Of a stretch of 64,000 nt of DNA, positions 10,910-19,548 are shown piece by piece. The DNA is taken from the NCBI RefSeq assembly GCF_025336485.1, contig NZ_JAODAB010000024.1, positions 1-64,000 of the forward strand, in the 5' to 3' direction. The translations under genes were made by a program, and so were the position numbers. This stretch comes from Pseudomonas citri (GTDB lineage Bacteria; Pseudomonadota; Gammaproteobacteria; Pseudomonadales; Pseudomonadaceae). The notes beneath the pieces were generated by a model, which was given only the letters and a program-made list of their open reading frames with translations, did not search any database and was not told the origin of the DNA. The stretch's first letter is position 1; each line of letters starts with the position of its first letter.

Positions 10910-11908
10910 GTGAAGAACTTCTTTGGCGCCTCCCTTCTCGCCGCCGGCTTGGCCTTTGGCAGCCTGGCCCACGCCGCCCCGTCCCTGCTCAACGTTTCCT
11001 ACGACGTGATGCGCGATTTCTACAAGGACTACAACGTTGCCTTCCAGAAGCACTGGCAGGCCGAGCACAACGAGAACATCACCGTGCAGATGTCATTCGG
11101 CGGTTCCAGCAAGCAGGCGCGCTCGGTGATCGACGGGCTGCCGGCGGACGTCATCACCATGAACATGGCCACCGACATCAATGCCCTGGCGGACAATGGC
11201 AAGCTGGTGCCCGAGAACTGGGTCACGCGCCTGCCGAACAACAGCGCGCCGTTCACTTCAGCCACAGTGTTCATCGTGCGCAAGGGCAACCCCAAGGCCT
11301 TGAAAGACTGGCCCGACCTGCTCAAGGACGGCGTGCAGGTGATCGTGCCCAACCCGAAAACCTCCGGCAATGGCCGCTACACCTACCTGTCGGCCTGGGG
11401 CTACGTGCTGAAGAACGGCGGTGACGAGAACAAGGCCAAGGCCTTCGTCGGCAAGCTGTTCAAGCAAGCGCCTGTGCTGGACACCGGCGGCCGCGCCGCC
11501 ACCACCACCTTCATGACCAACCAGATCGGCGACGTGCTGGTGACCTTCGAAAACGAAGCGGAAATGATCGCCCGCGAATTCGGTCGCGACCAGTTCGAAG
11601 TGGTCTACCCGAGCGTTTCCGCCGAGGCCGAACCACCGGTCAGCGTGGTCGACAAAGTGGTCGAGAAAAAAGGCTCCCGCGAAGCCGCCGAGGCGTACCT
11701 CAAGTACCTGTGGTCGCCTGAAGGCCAGGAAATCGCCGCCGCCAACTACCTGCGCCCACGGGACCCGGCGGTGTTGGCGAAATACACGGATCGCTTCCCG
11801 AAAGTCGATTTCCTCTCGGTGGAAAAAACCTTCGGCGACTGGCGCACCGTGCAGAAGACCCACTTCAATGATGGCGGGATTTTCGACCAGATCTACAGCG
11901 GGCAATAA
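10910..11908 (+). CDS. sbp: periplasmic sulfate-binding protein
   Basis: A 332-aa substrate-binding protein of the sulfate/thiosulfate ABC family. GTG start preceded by AAAGGA. A signal peptide of about 23 residues ends at HA-A. Family motifs are LLNVSYDVMRDFYKDYN, QMSFGGSSKQARSVIDG, PNPKTSGNGRYTYLSAWGY and LRPRDPAVLAKY. It captures sulfate in the periplasm for a CysTWA transporter. Those permease genes do not follow here; the next gene is unrelated, so it either partners with a distant cysTWA operon or is a stand-alone paralogue. A small hairpin (10868-10884) lies upstream. Confidence 0.93.
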   Translation: MKNFFGASLLAAGLAFGSLAHAAPSLLNVSYDVMRDFYKDYNVAFQKHWQAEHNENITVQMSFGGSSKQARSVIDGLPADVITMNMATDINALADNGKLVPENWVTRLPNNSAPFTSATVFIVRKGNPKALKDWPDLLKDGVQVIVPNPKTSGNGRYTYLSAWGYVLKNGGDENKAKAFVGKLFKQAPVLDTGGRAATTTFMTNQIGDVLVTFENEAEMIAREFGRDQFEVVYPSVSAEAEPPVSVVDKVVEKKGSREAAEAYLKYLWSPEGQEIAAANYLRPRDPAVLAKYTDRFPKVDFLSVEKTFGDWRTVQKTHFNDGGIFDQIYSGQ

Positions 11909-11928
11909 ATAAGCAAGCTACACGCGAC

Positions 11929-11962
11929 CTTGTGGCGAGGGGATTTATCCCCTCGCCACAAG
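11929..11962. repeat. perfect REP hairpin after sbp
   Basis: CTTGTGGCGAGGGG and CCCCTCGCCACAAG make a perfect 14-bp stem with a 6-nt loop (ATTTAT), 20 bp after the sbp stop. It is nearly identical to the hairpin at 20368-20400. It likely acts as an mRNA 3' end or stabiliser. Confidence 0.8.
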
Positions 11963-12094
11963 AGCATTCTCATATTTCCTGTGGCGGTGCCTACCATTAA
12001 CCACAAGCATGACAGCTATCAACCACAAAGCCTGTCGCAACATCTGGGAACACTTTAGCCTCTCGCCATCTTCCTATTCCTTGACGAGATCGCC

Positions 12095-13300
12095 ATGAGT
12101 GCCCATCCCTCCACCGTGCCCGCCGGTGCCAACCTGACCCGCGGCATGGTCCTGCTCTTCGCCTTCTGCTGCAGCGCCATCGTCGCCAACATCTATTACG
12201 CCCAACCGATCATCGAGCTGATCGCACCCGACGTCGGCCTGAGCAGCACCCTGGCCAGCCTGATCGTCTCGCTGACCCAGATCGGTTATGCCCTGGGTCT
12301 GTTTTTCCTGGTGCCGCTGGGCGACTTGCTGGAAAACCGCCGCTTGATGATTCTCACCACGGTGCTGGCGATTGCCAGCCTGCTGGGCGCGGCGTTTACC
12401 GATCAACCGAACGTGTTCCTGCTGGTGTCGCTGCTGGTGGGCTTCAGCTCGGTCTCGGTGCAAGTGCTGATTCCCCTCGCCGCCCACCTGACGCCGGAAG
12501 CGTCCCGTGGCCGGGTCGTGGGAAGCATCATGGGCGGCCTGCTGCTGGGGATCCTGTTGGCACGGCCGATTTCCAGCGTAGTGGCCGATCACTTCGGCTG
12601 GCGGGCGATGTTCATGATCGCCGCCGCCCTGATGGCGACGATCAGCATCGTCCTCGCACTCACCGTGCCCAAGCGCCAACCGGACCACAGCGCTTCCTAC
12701 GGACAACTGCTCGGCTCCCTTGGTACCTTGCTGCGCCAGCAGCCGCTGTTGCGTCAACGGGCGTTTTACCAGGCCTGTATGTTCGCCACGTTCAGCCTGT
12801 TCTGGACCGCCGTACCGCTGGAGCTGTCGCGCAACCATGGCTTGTCACAGACGGAAATCGCCCTGTTCGCCCTGGTCGGTGCCATCGGCGCCATTGCCGC
12901 CCCCATCGCCGGTCGCCTGGCGGACGCGGGTCACACCCGCAATGCTTCGCTGCTGGCGATGCTGTTTGCCGGCCTGAGCTTCCTGCCGGCATTCATCCAT
13001 CCGCTCTACAGCGTCATCGGCCTGGCCGTCACTGGCGTGGTCCTGGATTTTTGCGTGCAGATGAACATGGTGCTGGGCCAACGCACGATTTATGCCCTGG
13101 ATGCGAAAAGTCGCAGCCGCCTGAATGCGCTGTACATGACCAGCATCTTCATCGGTGGCGCGTTCGGTTCGTCGATTGCCAGCGCGGTGTACGAGCACGG
13201 CGGCTGGCTGTGGGTGGTGATCGTCGGCAGTGCCTTCCCGCTGTTGGCCTTGCTGCGCTTCTTGAGCACCGAGCGGAAGCCGTCCCTGGCGACGGCGTGA
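12095..13300 (+). CDS. MFS transporter, DHA1/AraJ-like
   Basis: A 401-aa protein with twelve hydrophobic segments. Major-facilitator features are the first helix ending NIYYAQPIIELIA, loop 2-3 LGDLLENRRLMI, and loop 8-9 GRLADAGHTRNAS. It resembles the COG2814 drug/sugar efflux group. The substrate is unknown. It is monocistronic, preceded by the sbp hairpin and followed by a terminator facing a convergent small gene. Confidence 0.85.
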   Translation: MSAHPSTVPAGANLTRGMVLLFAFCCSAIVANIYYAQPIIELIAPDVGLSSTLASLIVSLTQIGYALGLFFLVPLGDLLENRRLMILTTVLAIASLLGAAFTDQPNVFLLVSLLVGFSSVSVQVLIPLAAHLTPEASRGRVVGSIMGGLLLGILLARPISSVVADHFGWRAMFMIAAALMATISIVLALTVPKRQPDHSASYGQLLGSLGTLLRQQPLLRQRAFYQACMFATFSLFWTAVPLELSRNHGLSQTEIALFALVGAIGAIAAPIAGRLADAGHTRNASLLAMLFAGLSFLPAFIHPLYSVIGLAVTGVVLDFCVQMNMVLGQRTIYALDAKSRSRLNALYMTSIFIGGAFGSSIASAVYEHGGWLWVVIVGSAFPLLALLRFLSTERKPSLATA

Positions 13301-13311
13301 ACTCTGGACAA

Positions 13312-13344
13312 AAATGCCCGATCGCTCAGCGCGACCGGGCATTT
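13312..13344. terminator. bidirectional terminator between MFS and small membrane protein
   Basis: AAATGCCCGATCGC and GCGACCGGGCATTT form a 14-bp stem with one mismatch and a 5-nt loop. A/T stretches on each side would serve both convergent genes. Confidence 0.75.
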
Positions 13345-13354
13345 CATGGTGCGG

Positions 13355-13546
13355 TCAAATACGCACATCGCCACGCGGCCCGGCAATGGCCCAGATGATC
13401 AGGCCCAGCACTGGCAACAGCAGGATCAGCAGCACCCAGAGGATTTTCATCCCGACTTCCGCGCCGCTCTTGAGTACGTTGATGATCGCCCAGATATCGA
13501 GCGCCAGGATAATCAGGCCGATCAGGCCATTGAAAGTGGAACCCAT
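13355..13546 (-). CDS. small two-TM membrane protein (PLDc_N-like)
   Basis: A 63-aa protein starting MGSTFNGLIG, chosen because GGGAG precedes it; a longer frame upstream lacks this. Two hydrophobic stretches flank the short positively charged turn LKSGAEVGMK. The C-terminal VLGLIIWAIAGPRG matches the phospholipase-D N-terminal-type membrane domain, also found as stand-alone small proteins in pseudomonads. Function unknown. It shares a terminator with the MFS gene. Confidence 0.8.
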   Translation of the reverse strand: MGSTFNGLIGLIILALDIWAIINVLKSGAEVGMKILWVLLILLLPVLGLIIWAIAGPRGDVRI

Positions 13547-13617
13547 GGTGTCGCTCCCAAGTGGTGACATGCCCACTTAGGATAGCGGGGCCGTGGCGAG
13601 GGTTCCGTTTTATTGCT

Positions 13618-14148
13618 TCAGACGTGCACCGCGACCTTGAGGGCTTCCAGGGCCGGCGCGGCGGCGATGCCGACTTCGGCACACAGCTCCAGTACACGCG
13701 GTACGTCGTTGCCGTACACCAACACCATCTGCAGTTCATCGTCGAGCAACTGACTGATGTTCACCAGCGTGTAACCACCGTTTTCCTTGTTCAGGCTGCT
13801 CATCTGGATCTGGATGCGATTGAGCGCGGTCAGGGCCTCGGTCTTTGCCAGTTGCTTGGGCTTGAGATTGAACGCCACCCCGGGGCCGAACGACGCGAGG
13901 ATGCCTTCGAACAACTCCACGTAGGTGTCGGCCTGGAACAGCACGGTGTCCGGCAGGCTACCGATCACCACCCACTCGCCCAGCGGGATCGGGAAGCTGT
14001 CGTCGTAGTTGATGTCCGGGTTGGCCGCCAGGAAAGCCGCCGGATCGGCGTAGGCCTGGGCCGCTTCGTCAGCGATCCGCTCGATGTCGGCATCGCCGAG
14101 GCAGCCGGAGCTGATTTTGCCGATGAGTTCGATGAGGGCGGCTTTCAT
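13618..14148 (-). CDS. conserved hypothetical protein
   Basis: A 176-aa soluble, acidic protein beginning MKAALIELIGKISSG, with AGGATT upstream; a start 27 bp earlier is possible. No signal peptide or membrane segment. I do not recognise the family. Visible features are an N-terminal helical part rich in Asp/Ala, a central FPIPLGEWVVIGSLPDTVLF and VELFEGILASFGPGVAFNLKPKQL, and a conserved-looking DDELQMVLVYGNDVPRVLEL. It runs in the same direction as the ankyrin gene 93 bp upstream, perhaps as one unit. Confidence 0.7.
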   Translation of the reverse strand: MKAALIELIGKISSGCLGDADIERIADEAAQAYADPAAFLAANPDINYDDSFPIPLGEWVVIGSLPDTVLFQADTYVELFEGILASFGPGVAFNLKPKQLAKTEALTALNRIQIQMSSLNKENGGYTLVNISQLLDDELQMVLVYGNDVPRVLELCAEVGIAAAPALEALKVAVHV

Positions 14149-14241
14149 GGGGTGAATCCTGTGGGGTGTCTTCAAGGGCGCGCAGGATAGCGCATTCCAT
14201 AGGGCGAGTCAGAACCCCGTGGCGAGGGAGCTGGCGGTCTT

Positions 14242-14760
14242 TCAGCCCAACAACTTCTCCAACTGCGCCGTGGTATCCATCGCCCCCATGGTCTTGGCCG
14301 CGTCCAGCGCCGAGACGCCGTTGGCGTCCTTGACCTTCGGGTCGGCGCCCTTGCTGATCAGGTAATCGACGATCGCTACACGGTTGAACATCGCCGCCAT
14401 CATCAATGCGGTGCGGCCATCGAAGGAGGCGCCCTCCACTTGCGCGCCGCCGTCCACCAGTGCCGTCACCACGGCCAGGTCGCCCTTGAACGCCGCACCG
14501 GCAATCGGACTCTGGCCGCTGTCGTTGCGGATTTCCGGGTCGGCCTGGTGTTCGAGTAGCACTTTCACGGTTTCGACATGCCCGTAGTACGCCGCGAGCA
14601 TCAGCAAGGTGTCGCCTTTGTGATTGCGCAGGTTGGGCGGCAGGCCTTTGCTCAGCAGGGCGGCCATCATCGCCGCATCACCCTGGCGGGCGACATCGAA
14701 CACCTGCTCGGCGAATTGCGCCGCTTCTTCGGGGGTCATCTGGCGGCTGGTATCGGACAT
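14242..14760 (-). CDS. ankyrin-repeat protein
   Basis: A 172-aa protein made almost entirely of ankyrin repeats. Four units are visible: NHKGDTLLMLAAYYGHVETV, NDSGQSPIAGAAFKGDLAVV, SFDGRTALMMAAMFNRVAIV and DANGVSALDAAKTMG. The start at 14760 is preceded by GGAGT; no signal peptide, so probably cytosolic. Ankyrin proteins mediate protein-protein contacts; in pseudomonads similar small ones are linked to oxidative-stress defence, but no catalase gene is adjacent. Partner unknown; the downstream 176-aa protein is one candidate. Confidence 0.85.
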   Translation of the reverse strand: MSDTSRQMTPEEAAQFAEQVFDVARQGDAAMMAALLSKGLPPNLRNHKGDTLLMLAAYYGHVETVKVLLEHQADPEIRNDSGQSPIAGAAFKGDLAVVTALVDGGAQVEGASFDGRTALMMAAMFNRVAIVDYLISKGADPKVKDANGVSALDAAKTMGAMDTTAQLEKLLG

Positions 14761-15108
14761 GGGAAACTCCATTCAGGGTCATTCGCAAAGTCGCTAGTTT
14801 CCCGAGCGGCTCGCCCACTGTCATGCCTTTTTTCGCTGTAACGGTCATAGCCAGAATCAATGGCAACAGTGCAACGATCGATGCGGAACAGGCGAAGCGT
14901 GAGCACAGCAAAGCGATTTGGTTCCAAAAATGATCGCCGGGCCTCGCAAAATGCAGGACGCACGATGGCCATTCATGCAAGTTGCACGACACCAAAATCG
15001 CCAAGGAAAATTAACTCATTGTTTTAAAAGCAATTATCTCGGAATCCAATACTGGCATAGACACTGCACCTACTTCCCCATGGTTTGCCACACCAGGAGC
15101 AGTCAACG
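14761..15108. other. divergent intergenic region, ankyrin gene / DUF3509 gene
   Basis: About 350 bp without a credible gene. It carries the ankyrin gene's ribosome-binding site at the left, an AT-richer stretch around 15010-15050, and a sigma-54-like promoter at 15053-15068 facing the DUF3509 gene. Minus-strand open frames here lack good starts and codon bias and were not called. Confidence 0.5.
15053..15068 (+). promoter_or_regulatory. possible sigma-54 promoter of the DUF3509 gene
   Basis: TGGCATAGACACTGCA agrees with the -24/-12 consensus TGGCAyrnnnnTTGCw except C for T at one position of the -12 box. GG and GC have the required spacing. It ends 41 bp before the ATG at 15109. No upstream activator site was identified. 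Confidence 0.4.
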
Positions 15109-15387
15109 ATGAATATGATTCAGGAAAAGTTTGCCTCGCTGTTTTCCAACTACGAAGTGACCACACAACCCCGCCCGGATGGCGGCATTCTGCTGACCTT
15201 GCGCAACAGCGAAGGCAAGCTGTTCAAGCGCACGATTTCCTATGCCCAATTGCATGCCGGGGACCAGTTGTCCTGGGCGATCAGCGCGATCCGCCGTGAC
15301 CTGGCCGAACAGGCCAGCGAGTTGCCGCAGATCACGCTGTTGCAGAGCCAGCATCGCTTTGCCTTGCCGACTTATCACAGTGCTTGA
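15109..15387 (+). CDS. DUF3509 protein
   Basis: A 92-aa protein starting MNMIQEKFASLF after a CAGGAG site. It matches the small pseudomonad DUF3509 family: FSNYEVTTQPRPDGGILLTL, then KRTISYAQL and a C-terminal helix AISAIRRDLAEQ. No signal peptide or TM segment. Function unknown. Monocistronic; a possible sigma-54 promoter lies upstream and a hairpin with tandem repeats lies downstream. Confidence 0.85.
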   Translation: MNMIQEKFASLFSNYEVTTQPRPDGGILLTLRNSEGKLFKRTISYAQLHAGDQLSWAISAIRRDLAEQASELPQITLLQSQHRFALPTYHSA

Positions 15388-15422
15388 GCCTGCTGGGTAA
15401 GGCTTGATGCTGCCTACTTCGG

Positions 15423-15488
15423 AAACGGCGCCTTCTCAGAAATGGAAAGCCAGGAATGGAAAGCCAGAAATGGAAAGCGCCGTTTTTT
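15423..15488. terminator. hairpin whose loop holds a 14-bp tandem repeat
   Basis: AAACGGCGC (15423-15431) pairs with GCGCCGTTT (15477-15485), followed by a T run to 15488. Between the arms lie three near-identical 14-bp units (AGAAATGGAAAGCC, AGGAATGGAAAGCC, AGAAATGGAAAGCG; 15438-15479). It probably terminates the DUF3509 transcript; the expanded loop is unusual. Confidence 0.6.
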
Positions 15489-15499
15489 GAGGGGAGGCG

Positions 15500-16039
15500 T
15501 CAATCCTCCAACCGCGAAAAACGTCCAGCAATATCATCCCCAGTAAGCTGCGTCTCCTGCGAGCCGGCGGACATACGAACAGCAACCCAATAAGGGCGTT
15601 CCCCCATATCGAACCAATGCGGCGTACCCGCTGGCACCGTGATCAGATCATTCCGTTCGCACAACACCGCATAGACATAATCATCGATGTGCAAGCTGAA
15701 CAAACCACGACCGGCGACGAAAAGTCGTACTTCGTCGTGACGATGGCTGCGCTCCTCAAGAGGCCCGGCCTGCGGTTCGGCTTCTTGCGCGTCATCGCTT
15801 TTGACCCTCAAGACCTCGACCGTGACGTAACCGCACTCGGTCATCAAGGCATCGATACGAGCCTGATAGGCCGCGATAATGTCCGCCTCGCTGGCATCCG
15901 GCTGGATCCTGGTCGCCGCTTCCCAACGCTCGAAACGCACGCCTCTTTCGGCCAAGGTCGCGGCAATGTCTTCGAAGTGGGTCAGCACCTTGTTCGGGAT
16001 GTCGGGGCTTGAGACGTGGTAGACGGACAGGCTGCTCAT
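15500..16039 (-). CDS. mtnD: acireductone-dioxygenase-like cupin with an altered metal site
   Basis: A 179-aa protein of the ARD family, which in methionine salvage oxidises acireductone using Fe or Ni. The fold segments match: SLSVYHVSSPDIPNKVLTHF, FVAGRGLFSLHI, VPAGTPHWFDMG, DDIAGRFSRLED. The usual first His of the HxHxxxE ligand set is Arg here: the motif reads ERSHRHDEVR, where the family has EHxHxEDEVR. The second His, the Glu and the later His remain, and an extra His sits two residues before the Glu. In P. aeruginosa the gene lies between mtnB and mtnC after aroC-MFS; here both partners are absent. Activity is therefore doubtful. Confidence 0.75.
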   Translation of the reverse strand: MSSLSVYHVSSPDIPNKVLTHFEDIAATLAERGVRFERWEAATRIQPDASEADIIAAYQARIDALMTECGYVTVEVLRVKSDDAQEAEPQAGPLEERSHRHDEVRLFVAGRGLFSLHIDDYVYAVLCERNDLITVPAGTPHWFDMGERPYWVAVRMSAGSQETQLTGDDIAGRFSRLED

Positions 16040-16086
16040 GGCAATGGCTCCAACAAATTAGGGTTTGTACCTGGCGATTCGACGGC

Positions 16087-17232
16087 TCAGGGCCGCTCTT
16101 CCGGCATACGGGTGGCAATGATAACGGCTGCGGCAAAAGCGGCGAGGCTGGCAAGGGTGAATGTCCAGGCAGCGCCCAGGGCGTTCCAGCTGTAGCCCGA
16201 GTACAACGCGCCCAAAGCCCCGCCGGTGCCCGCGAGTGCCGCATACAGCGCTTGGCCCTGGCCTTGTTGACGAGGGCCAAAGCTGCGCTGTACGAAATGG
16301 ATGGCCGCCGCATGAAAACTGCCGAACGTCGCCGCATGCAACACCTGGGCAAACAGCAGCACGGCGAGAAATTCCGCCAGCGACCCCAGCAACAACCAGC
16401 GCAAGGCGGCCAGCAGGAAACTCACCAGCAGTACCCGGCGCACGGAAAACCGCGCCAGGATCCGGCTCATAAACAGGAAAACCAGGACTTCCGCCACCAC
16501 GCCCAGCGCCCACAGCAGGCCGATCAAGCCGCGACTGTAGCCCAGGTGTTCGAGGTGCAGGGTGAGGAAGGTGTAATACGGCCCATGGCTCACCTGCATC
16601 AGGCCCACGCACGTATAGAACGCCAGCACGCCAGGGTTGCGCAACTGCCGCAGGAAACCCTCCCCCGCCACACCCGGCCCTTGCACTGGCTGGGCGTTGG
16701 GCACCCAGAAACTGGCGAGCACGATGCCGGCCATGATCAACACCAGTGCCACCGGGTAGATGTCCAGGCTCAGCCATTCGAACAACCGGCCCAGCCCGAC
16801 CACGGTGATGATGAAACCGATGGAGCCCCACAAGCGAATCTGGCTGTAGCGCGAGGCCTGTCCGCTCAAATGAGCCAGGGTAATGACTTCGAATTGCGGC
16901 AGCACGGCATGCCAGAAAAAGGCGTGCAAAGCCATGACCAGCGCCAGCCAGGCATAACTCTTGTGGATAAAGATCAGTGAGAAGGCCAGCAGCGTGCAGA
17001 TCGCGCCAAAGCGCACGATCGCCAAGCGCTGGCCGGTGTAGTCCCCCAACCAGCCCCAGATGTTCGGTGCCACGCAACGCATCAGCATGGGGATCGCCAC
17101 CAGCTCGCCAATACGCGCCGCGTTGAACCCCAGGTGATCGAAATACAACGCCAGGAACGGCGCCGTCGAACCGAGCAAGGCGAAGTAGAACAGATAGAAG
17201 CTGGAGAGCCGCCAGTACGGCAGTGCCGCCAT
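16087..17232 (-). CDS. MFS transporter (HcaT/LacY-like)
   Basis: A 381-aa protein with twelve hydrophobic segments. The start PYWRLSSFYLFYFALLGS, then PNIWGWLGD in loop 2-3 and SQIRLWGSIGFI, match the MFS_1-like group that includes the 3-phenylpropionate transporter HcaT. It runs in the same direction as aroC, 33 bp downstream of it, as its P. aeruginosa counterpart does. The substrate is unknown; aromatic or sulfur metabolites are possible. Confidence 0.82.
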   Translation of the reverse strand: MAALPYWRLSSFYLFYFALLGSTAPFLALYFDHLGFNAARIGELVAIPMLMRCVAPNIWGWLGDYTGQRLAIVRFGAICTLLAFSLIFIHKSYAWLALVMALHAFFWHAVLPQFEVITLAHLSGQASRYSQIRLWGSIGFIITVVGLGRLFEWLSLDIYPVALVLIMAGIVLASFWVPNAQPVQGPGVAGEGFLRQLRNPGVLAFYTCVGLMQVSHGPYYTFLTLHLEHLGYSRGLIGLLWALGVVAEVLVFLFMSRILARFSVRRVLLVSFLLAALRWLLLGSLAEFLAVLLFAQVLHAATFGSFHAAAIHFVQRSFGPRQQGQGQALYAALAGTGGALGALYSGYSWNALGAAWTFTLASLAAFAAAVIIATRMPEERP

Positions 17233-17265
17233 GGTCTCAGGCCACGGCGGTCGGCAGGCCAGTCA

Positions 17266-18357
17266 TCACAACTGGCCCAGCACCGGGGTGCTGACGCGTA
17301 CGTCGGCGTTCTGGCCGCGATGGCGCAGCAGATGGTCCATCAACACGATCGCCATCATGGCCTCGGCGATCGGCGTGGCACGAATGCCCACGCACGGATC
17401 GTGGCGACCCTTGGTGATGACGTCCACGGGGTTGCCGTCGACGTCGATCGAACGACCCGGCGTGGTGATGCTCGACGTGGGCTTGAGTGCCAGGTGTGCA
17501 ACGATCGGCTGGCCCGAAGAAATACCGCCGAGGATGCCGCCGGCATTGTTGCTGAGGAAACCTTGCGGGGTCAGTTCGTCGCGGTGCTCGGTGCCACGCT
17601 GGGCGACACAGGCGAAACCGGCACCGATTTCCACGCCCTTCACCGCGTTGATGCTCATCAGCGCGTGGGCCAGTTCGGCGTCGAGGCGGTCGAAGATCGG
17701 CTCGCCGAGGCCCGGCATCACGCCTTCGGCCACCACGGTGATCTTCGCGCCGACCGAATCCTGGTCCCGGCGCAACTGGTCCATGTAGACCTCCAGCTCC
17801 GGCACCTTGTCCGGGTCAGGGCTGAAGAACGCGTTCTGCTCCACCGACTCCCAGGTCTTGAACGGGATTTCGATCGGGCCCAATTGGCTCATGTAGCCAC
17901 GGATCACGATGCCCTGGCTGGCCAGGTACTTCTTGGCGATCGCCCCCGCCGCCACGCGCATCGCGGTTTCCCGCGCCGAACTGCGACCGCCGCCGCGGTA
18001 ATCGCGCTCGCCGTATTTATGGTGGTAGGTGTAGTCGGCGTGGGCCGGGCGGAACAGGTCCTTGATGGCCGAGTAGTCCTTGGACTTCTGGTCGGTGTTG
18101 CGGATCAGCAGGCCGATGGCGCAGCCGGTGGTACGACCTTCGAACACACCGGAGAGGATTTCGACTTCGTCGGCTTCCTGGCGCTGGGTGGTGTGGCGGC
18201 TGGTGCCGGGCTTGCGGCGGTCCAGGTCACGTTGCAGATCGTCCAGGGAAATCTCCAGGCCCGGCGGGCAGCCGTCGACAATGGCGACCAACGCCGGGCC
18301 ATGGCTTTCGCCCGCGGTGGTGACAGTGAACAGCTTGCCGTAGGTATTGCCGGACAT
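17266..18357 (-). CDS. aroC: chorismate synthase
   Basis: A 363-aa enzyme converting 5-enolpyruvylshikimate-3-phosphate to chorismate with reduced FMN. Signature segments are GESHGPALVAIVDGCPPG near the N-terminus, YGERDYRGGGRSSARETA in the middle and RATPIAEAMMAIVLMDH at the C-terminus. The start MSGNTYGK at 18357 matches the family; the frame extends upstream without homology. Cytosolic, final step of the shikimate pathway. Followed closely by the MFS gene. Confidence 0.98.
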   Translation of the reverse strand: MSGNTYGKLFTVTTAGESHGPALVAIVDGCPPGLEISLDDLQRDLDRRKPGTSRHTTQRQEADEVEILSGVFEGRTTGCAIGLLIRNTDQKSKDYSAIKDLFRPAHADYTYHHKYGERDYRGGGRSSARETAMRVAAGAIAKKYLASQGIVIRGYMSQLGPIEIPFKTWESVEQNAFFSPDPDKVPELEVYMDQLRRDQDSVGAKITVVAEGVMPGLGEPIFDRLDAELAHALMSINAVKGVEIGAGFACVAQRGTEHRDELTPQGFLSNNAGGILGGISSGQPIVAHLALKPTSSITTPGRSIDVDGNPVDVITKGRHDPCVGIRATPIAEAMMAIVLMDHLLRHRGQNADVRVSTPVLGQL

Positions 18358-18488
18358 GCAGGGTGCTCCGTGAAATCGCTGAGATTCGTAATGGGCGCCA
18401 GTATACGCAGGCTCCCCGAGTAGTTCATCCTCGAACCTTATCGACGGCGGCCAGTCCAACCGCCATCTTCGCAACTAATGGCGTCATG

Positions 18489-19451
18489 ATGTCAAGAGCG
18501 CTCGCCTTAAGCCTTATCCTGTTCACCAGCCTGCTTCCCGGCCTGGCCCAGGCCACCGTGCTGCAACGTCCCATCAGCCTCGATACCGGCAGCGGTGAGC
18601 TTTTCGGTTCGCTGTTGCTGCCCAAGTCCGACACGCCAGTGCCGGTTGTCCTGATCATTTCCGGGTCCGGTCCTACGGACCGCGACGGCAACAACCCCGA
18701 GGGCGGGCGCAACGACAGCCTCAAGCGCCTGGCTTGGGTGCTGGCCCGGCACAACATCGCCAGCGTGCGCTATGACAAGCGCGGCGTAGCCGCCAGCCTC
18801 GCGGCCACCCCGGACGAACGCAACCTCAGTGTCGACGCCTATGTGGCCGATGCCGTGGCCTGGAGCCGCAAACTGGCCGCCGACCCTCGTCTGGGCCCAT
18901 TGATCCTGCTGGGCCACAGCGAAGGTGCGTTGATCGCCAGCCTCGCGGCGCCCCAGGCCAACGCGGCGGCGGTGATTTCCCTGGCCGGCAGCGCCCGCCC
19001 GATCGACCAGGTGCTGCGCCAGCAACTGAGCAATCGCCTGCCACCGCCGCTGATGCTGCGCAGCAATGAGTTGCTCGATAGCCTCAAGGCCGGTCGAGTC
19101 GATCCGAATGTCCCCGCGCCATTGCAAGTGATCTTCCGCCCCAGCGTGCAGCCGTACCTGATCTCGCTATTCCGCCAGGATCCGGCCCAGGCTTTCGCGG
19201 CGTTGAAGATGCCGGCCCTGATTATCCAGGGCAGCCATGACATTCAGGTCAGCGTCGATGACGCCAGGCGGTTGAAGGCCGTCAAGCCCGACGCCGTTCT
19301 GGTGCTGATCGAGGGCATGAACCATGTGATGCGCATCGTGCCCAGCGACATCAAGCGGCAAGTGGCCTCCTATCAGGACCCCAACCTGCCCCTGGCCGCC
19401 GAGCTCGGCACGCAAGTTCTGCGCTTTATTGACTCAATCGCCGCTCGTTAA
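18489..19451 (+). CDS. exported alpha/beta hydrolase
   Basis: A 320-aa serine hydrolase with a signal peptide (cut near AQA-T). The catalytic set is visible: nucleophile in GHSEGALIA (near residue 140), acid in IQGSHDIQV and His in GMNHVMR. GSGPTDRDGNNPEG and RYDKRGV are typical of the YqiA/esterase-like group around the oxyanion site. An ATG lies one codon earlier (18486). Divergent from aroC. It probably acts in the periplasm on an ester; the substrate is unknown. Confidence 0.85.
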   Translation: MSRALALSLILFTSLLPGLAQATVLQRPISLDTGSGELFGSLLLPKSDTPVPVVLIISGSGPTDRDGNNPEGGRNDSLKRLAWVLARHNIASVRYDKRGVAASLAATPDERNLSVDAYVADAVAWSRKLAADPRLGPLILLGHSEGALIASLAAPQANAAAVISLAGSARPIDQVLRQQLSNRLPPPLMLRSNELLDSLKAGRVDPNVPAPLQVIFRPSVQPYLISLFRQDPAQAFAALKMPALIIQGSHDIQVSVDDARRLKAVKPDAVLVLIEGMNHVMRIVPSDIKRQVASYQDPNLPLAAELGTQVLRFIDSIAAR

Positions 19452-19548
19452 GCGGATTTCGCTCCAGTCCTGGCAAAAACGGCCGATAACCCGAGTGTCG
19501 GACAGCGCGATAGCTGCCGACTCGCCGGCCTGACAGGACTTTGCCGTT

